Shown here: in pieces, positions 61,853-64,000 of the stretch | How the letters are laid out: every line of letters starts with the position of its first letter | Numbering within the stretch: position 1 is the stretch's first letter | Assembly: GCF_002086795.1 (NCBI RefSeq) | Contig: NZ_MVIM01000010.1 | Location: 62,001 to 126,000, forward strand | Direction of reading: 5' to 3' | Length of the DNA: 64,000 nt | Origin: Mycolicibacterium tusciae | GTDB lineage: Bacteria > Actinomycetota > Actinomycetes > Mycobacteriales > Mycobacteriaceae | The notes under the pieces: model-generated | Told to the model about the DNA's origin: nothing | Database searches by the model: none | The model's input: only the letters and a program-made list of their open reading frames with translations | Position numbers and translations under genes: made by a program

Positions 61853-62790
61853 GACACCGCGACCTTCGGACGCGCACCAGCCGCACGTTCGCGGGCGAGC
61901 TCGGCGTACCGCGGTGTCCCGAATGCCCACCGCAAGTGCCGGGCGTCGAGGTGCAGGGCGGGCTCGATGAGCCGGCGGGTCAGCGCGGACGGGCGGTCAT
62001 AGCCGATGAGCTCGCGTGCCCACGCCGGGGCGCGGCTCATGCCCGCGTAGATCGCGAACCGGTGCAGTTGCCGGTCCACCGGCCCTGGCAGGTCGGGGAA
62101 AAACGGCGAAGTCGCCAAGAAATCGATGAACTCACGCGTCTGCGCGTTCACGCTCAGCCTCGGTCGCATGGTCTCGACGTAATCGAAGAGTTCGGCGGCC
62201 GTCGTCGGCACCCAGTCTGCGCCGCCCAACTTGCCGATCACCGCCTGTTCGGCCAGATACCGGTCTTGCTCCTCGCGGCTCAGCGGGCGTTTGGTGTGTT
62301 CATAGGTCCGCAGAATCATCCACGGGATGCACGTGTGCACCCAGGCGATCAGCTCGGGATCCAGGGCGCGGTACGGCACGCCGTCGGGGCGAGTGCCGTT
62401 GACGAACGAGTGCACGTGCTTGACGCGTTCGATGACGCGGGTCGCGGCCTCGGTGTTGCCGAACGTCGTGGTCAGCACGTAGCCCAGGGTGGCGCGGGCC
62501 CGCTGGAATGGGTCTTCGCGGTAGTTGGACAGATCCTGAACACCCGCCACCACCGACGGATGGAGGATCTCCAGCACGATCGCCGGCAAACCGGCCTGCG
62601 AGACGGATGCGAGGTCGGCGTTGATCTCCCACGAAATGCTGCCGGGCCCGATCAGCCCGGGATCGCCTGGTGGCCCACCGTAGACCGCCGGATCATCATG
62701 ACGACCAGCGCTCTTCTCGAAATCCTGCACGATGCGGTTGCGAAGCTTCTCGGCGGCGACGACCCGCTGCGGTACAAATGTGACACTCAC
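61849..62790 (-). CDS. MpaB/latex-clearing-protein-like (DUF2236) heme oxygenase family protein
   Basis: 313 residues from GTG 62790. DUF2236 text: INADLASVSQAGLPAIVLEILHP, GVQDLSNYREDPFQRARATLGYV and a conserved His/Trp-rich middle (WVHTCIPWMILRTYEHTKRPLS). Relatives include latex-clearing protein Lcp and MpaB. A strong TATATAT stretch lies upstream (62797-62803), a likely -10 region. A role in hydrophobic-compound oxidation is plausible. Confidence 0.8.
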   Translation of the reverse strand: MSVTFVPQRVVAAEKLRNRIVQDFEKSAGRHDDPAVYGGPPGDPGLIGPGSISWEINADLASVSQAGLPAIVLEILHPSVVAGVQDLSNYREDPFQRARATLGYVLTTTFGNTEAATRVIERVKHVHSFVNGTRPDGVPYRALDPELIAWVHTCIPWMILRTYEHTKRPLSREEQDRYLAEQAVIGKLGGADWVPTTAAELFDYVETMRPRLSVNAQTREFIDFLATSPFFPDLPGPVDRQLHRFAIYAGMSRAPAWARELIGYDRPSALTRRLIEPALHLDARHLRWAFGTPRYAELARERAAGARPKVAVS

Positions 62791-62877
62791 ACCACCATAT
62801 ATACCAGCTGGCCGCGGAGGGATGCGGTACGCGCGCGTACTGTGGAGTGGTTGTTTTCCCATCGAGGAGGTCAATCG

Positions 62878-64000
62878 GTGACAGCAGAGGCCAATACGCG
62901 ACGCGCTGCCGACGACCGGCGACCGGCGGTGCCGGCAGTCGAGCCCATCGTCGTCGACACCAGCTACGGACCCGTACGCGGCGTCGACAACGGAATTGTC
63001 AAGGTGTGGAAGGGCATTCGCTATGCCGCGGCGCCGACCGGCGACCTGCGGTGGCGGGCACCCCAGGCGCCCCAGCGGTGGTCGGAACCGGCCGATGCGA
63101 CGCGGGTGGGACCCGTCTGCCCCAGCCCACCGATCCGAGGATCCCGATCGACCTCGGCGCGCTGCAGGGTGACGACTGCCTGACGTTGAACGTGTGGGCG
63201 TCGTCGGATACCGAGGCCGGCGACGGCAAACCGGTGATGGTATGGCTGCACGGCGGCGCCTACATCCTCGGCTCGTCGGCGCAATCGCTGTATCACGGTG
63301 CTGCACTGGCGAGCGGCGGCGACGCGCTGATCGTCACGGTCAACTATCGGTTGGGCGCACTGGGGTTCCTGGACCTGTCCTCCTTCGGCGCCGGGTTCGA
63401 TACCAATCTCGGCTTGCGCGACGCGCTGTTCGCACTGCAATGGGTGCGCGACAACATCGCCGGATTCGGGGGCGACCCGGCCCGCGTCACATTGTTCGGC
63501 GAGTCGGCCGGCGCAGGCATGGTGACCACGCTGCTGGCGAGCCCCGCGGCCGCGGGACTGTTCTCGGCGGCCATCGCCCAGAGTTCGCCGGCAACATCGA
63601 TTTACGACTCCGAGCGCGGCCGTCGCTTCGCCGAACTGTTCCTCGATGCGCTGGACATCGGGCGGGGCGAAGCCCGACGCCTGCCCGCCATTCCGATTGA
63701 CGCCGTGTTGGCGGCCTCCAAGAAGGTTTTCGACGAAGTGCCGGCCCGCTGGCCGGGAACACTGGCCTTCGCCCCGATCATCGACGGTGACATCATCCCC
63801 GCGCACCCGGTGAAGCTGGCCCGAGAAGGAGGCACGCATCCAGTCCCGTTGATCATCGGCACGAACAAGCACGAGGCCGCGCTGTTCCGGTGGATGAAGT
63901 CGCCGTTGATGCCGATCTCGCCGCAGGCGCTGCGGGCGATGTTCACCGAGATCGCCGCCGAGCAGCCGGCGCTGCAGCTGCCCGATGAAGCGCAGATCCG
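62878..64000 (+). pseudogene. Type-B carboxylesterase broken by an apparent 1-base deletion (3' end outside window)
   Basis: GTG 62878 follows GAGGAGG. The first frame gives a typical esterase start (KVWKGIRYAAAPTGDLRWRAP) but stops at 63183. From 63123 onward another frame carries the rest: DDCLTLNVW, LHGGAYILGS (oxyanion hole), and nucleophile Ser in GESAGAG, open to the window edge. The two parts join in the C run at 63120-63123, where five Cs would restore one frame. It is either a real frameshift or a sequencing error in a homopolymer. Confidence 0.88.

Noticed and set aside
1..64000. tRNA genes, rRNA genes, CRISPR arrays, insertion sequences, phage att sites
   Set aside because: None were seen: no cloverleaf-like gaps, no regular short direct repeats, no transposase or integrase text. 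Gaps between genes are all short.

Overview
The window looks like the chromosome of a mycobacterium, most likely an environmental rapid grower (Mycolicibacterium-type). It has high GC, an mmpS-mmpL pair, many FadD/FadE/CaiB/P450 genes, dehydrogenases of the mycofactocin-coupled families, and dense operons joined by ATGA/GTGA start-stop overlaps. No gene-free stretch exceeds about 170 bases. No tRNA, rRNA, CRISPR array or insertion sequence was seen.

Region 1 (1-2.05 kb, minus strand) is an mmpS-mmpL export operon. The mmpL runs off the left edge.

Region 2 (about 2.2-40.4 kb) is a large catabolic island. It encodes three cytochromes P450, three Rieske oxygenase alpha subunits, a Rieske ferredoxin-like protein, a KstD-like flavoprotein, two mycofactocin-type SDRs, an NDMA-type zinc alcohol dehydrogenase and an aldehyde dehydrogenase. 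It also encodes three acyl-CoA ligases (one FadD17-like), a heteromeric-type acyl-CoA dehydrogenase pair, two crotonases, a split MaoC hydratase, single and tandem CaiB CoA-transferases, and three amidohydrolase-2 proteins. The last unusual set is a 2-oxoacid-dehydrogenase-type E1 alpha/E1 beta pair with a stand-alone lipoyl domain. Together they can hydroxylate a bulky cyclic (steroid- or terpenoid-like) compound, oxidise the alcohol to ketone, aldehyde or acid, make the CoA ester, dehydrogenate, hydrate and cleave it. The substrate cannot be read from sequence.

An AT-rich 18-bp motif close to CTATTTTTACTAAGATAG recurs at six promoter regions of this island: 7989, 15441, 23743, 31636, 37318 and 39841. 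Five lie between divergent genes; the first lies between two genes that both read rightward. It looks like the operator of an undescribed regulon; no cognate regulator is certain.

Region 3 (about 40.4-62.8 kb) is more ordinary mycobacterial sequence: SnoaL/KSI-like and SRPBCC proteins, an SGNH hydrolase, an ankyrin protein, small secreted proteins, an NDH-2-like flavoprotein, a Nudix hydrolase, a Ser/Thr kinase, a ferredoxin reductase, a PF10118 diiron-like protein, PlsC, MalQ, a LysA-like decarboxylase, TetR regulators, DUF202 proteins, an MFS transporter, a paired SMR efflux system and an MpaB-like protein.

The right edge (62.9-64 kb) holds a type-B carboxylesterase whose frame is broken by what looks like one missing C in a short C run. 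All family assignments come from reading motifs by eye; no database search was run.
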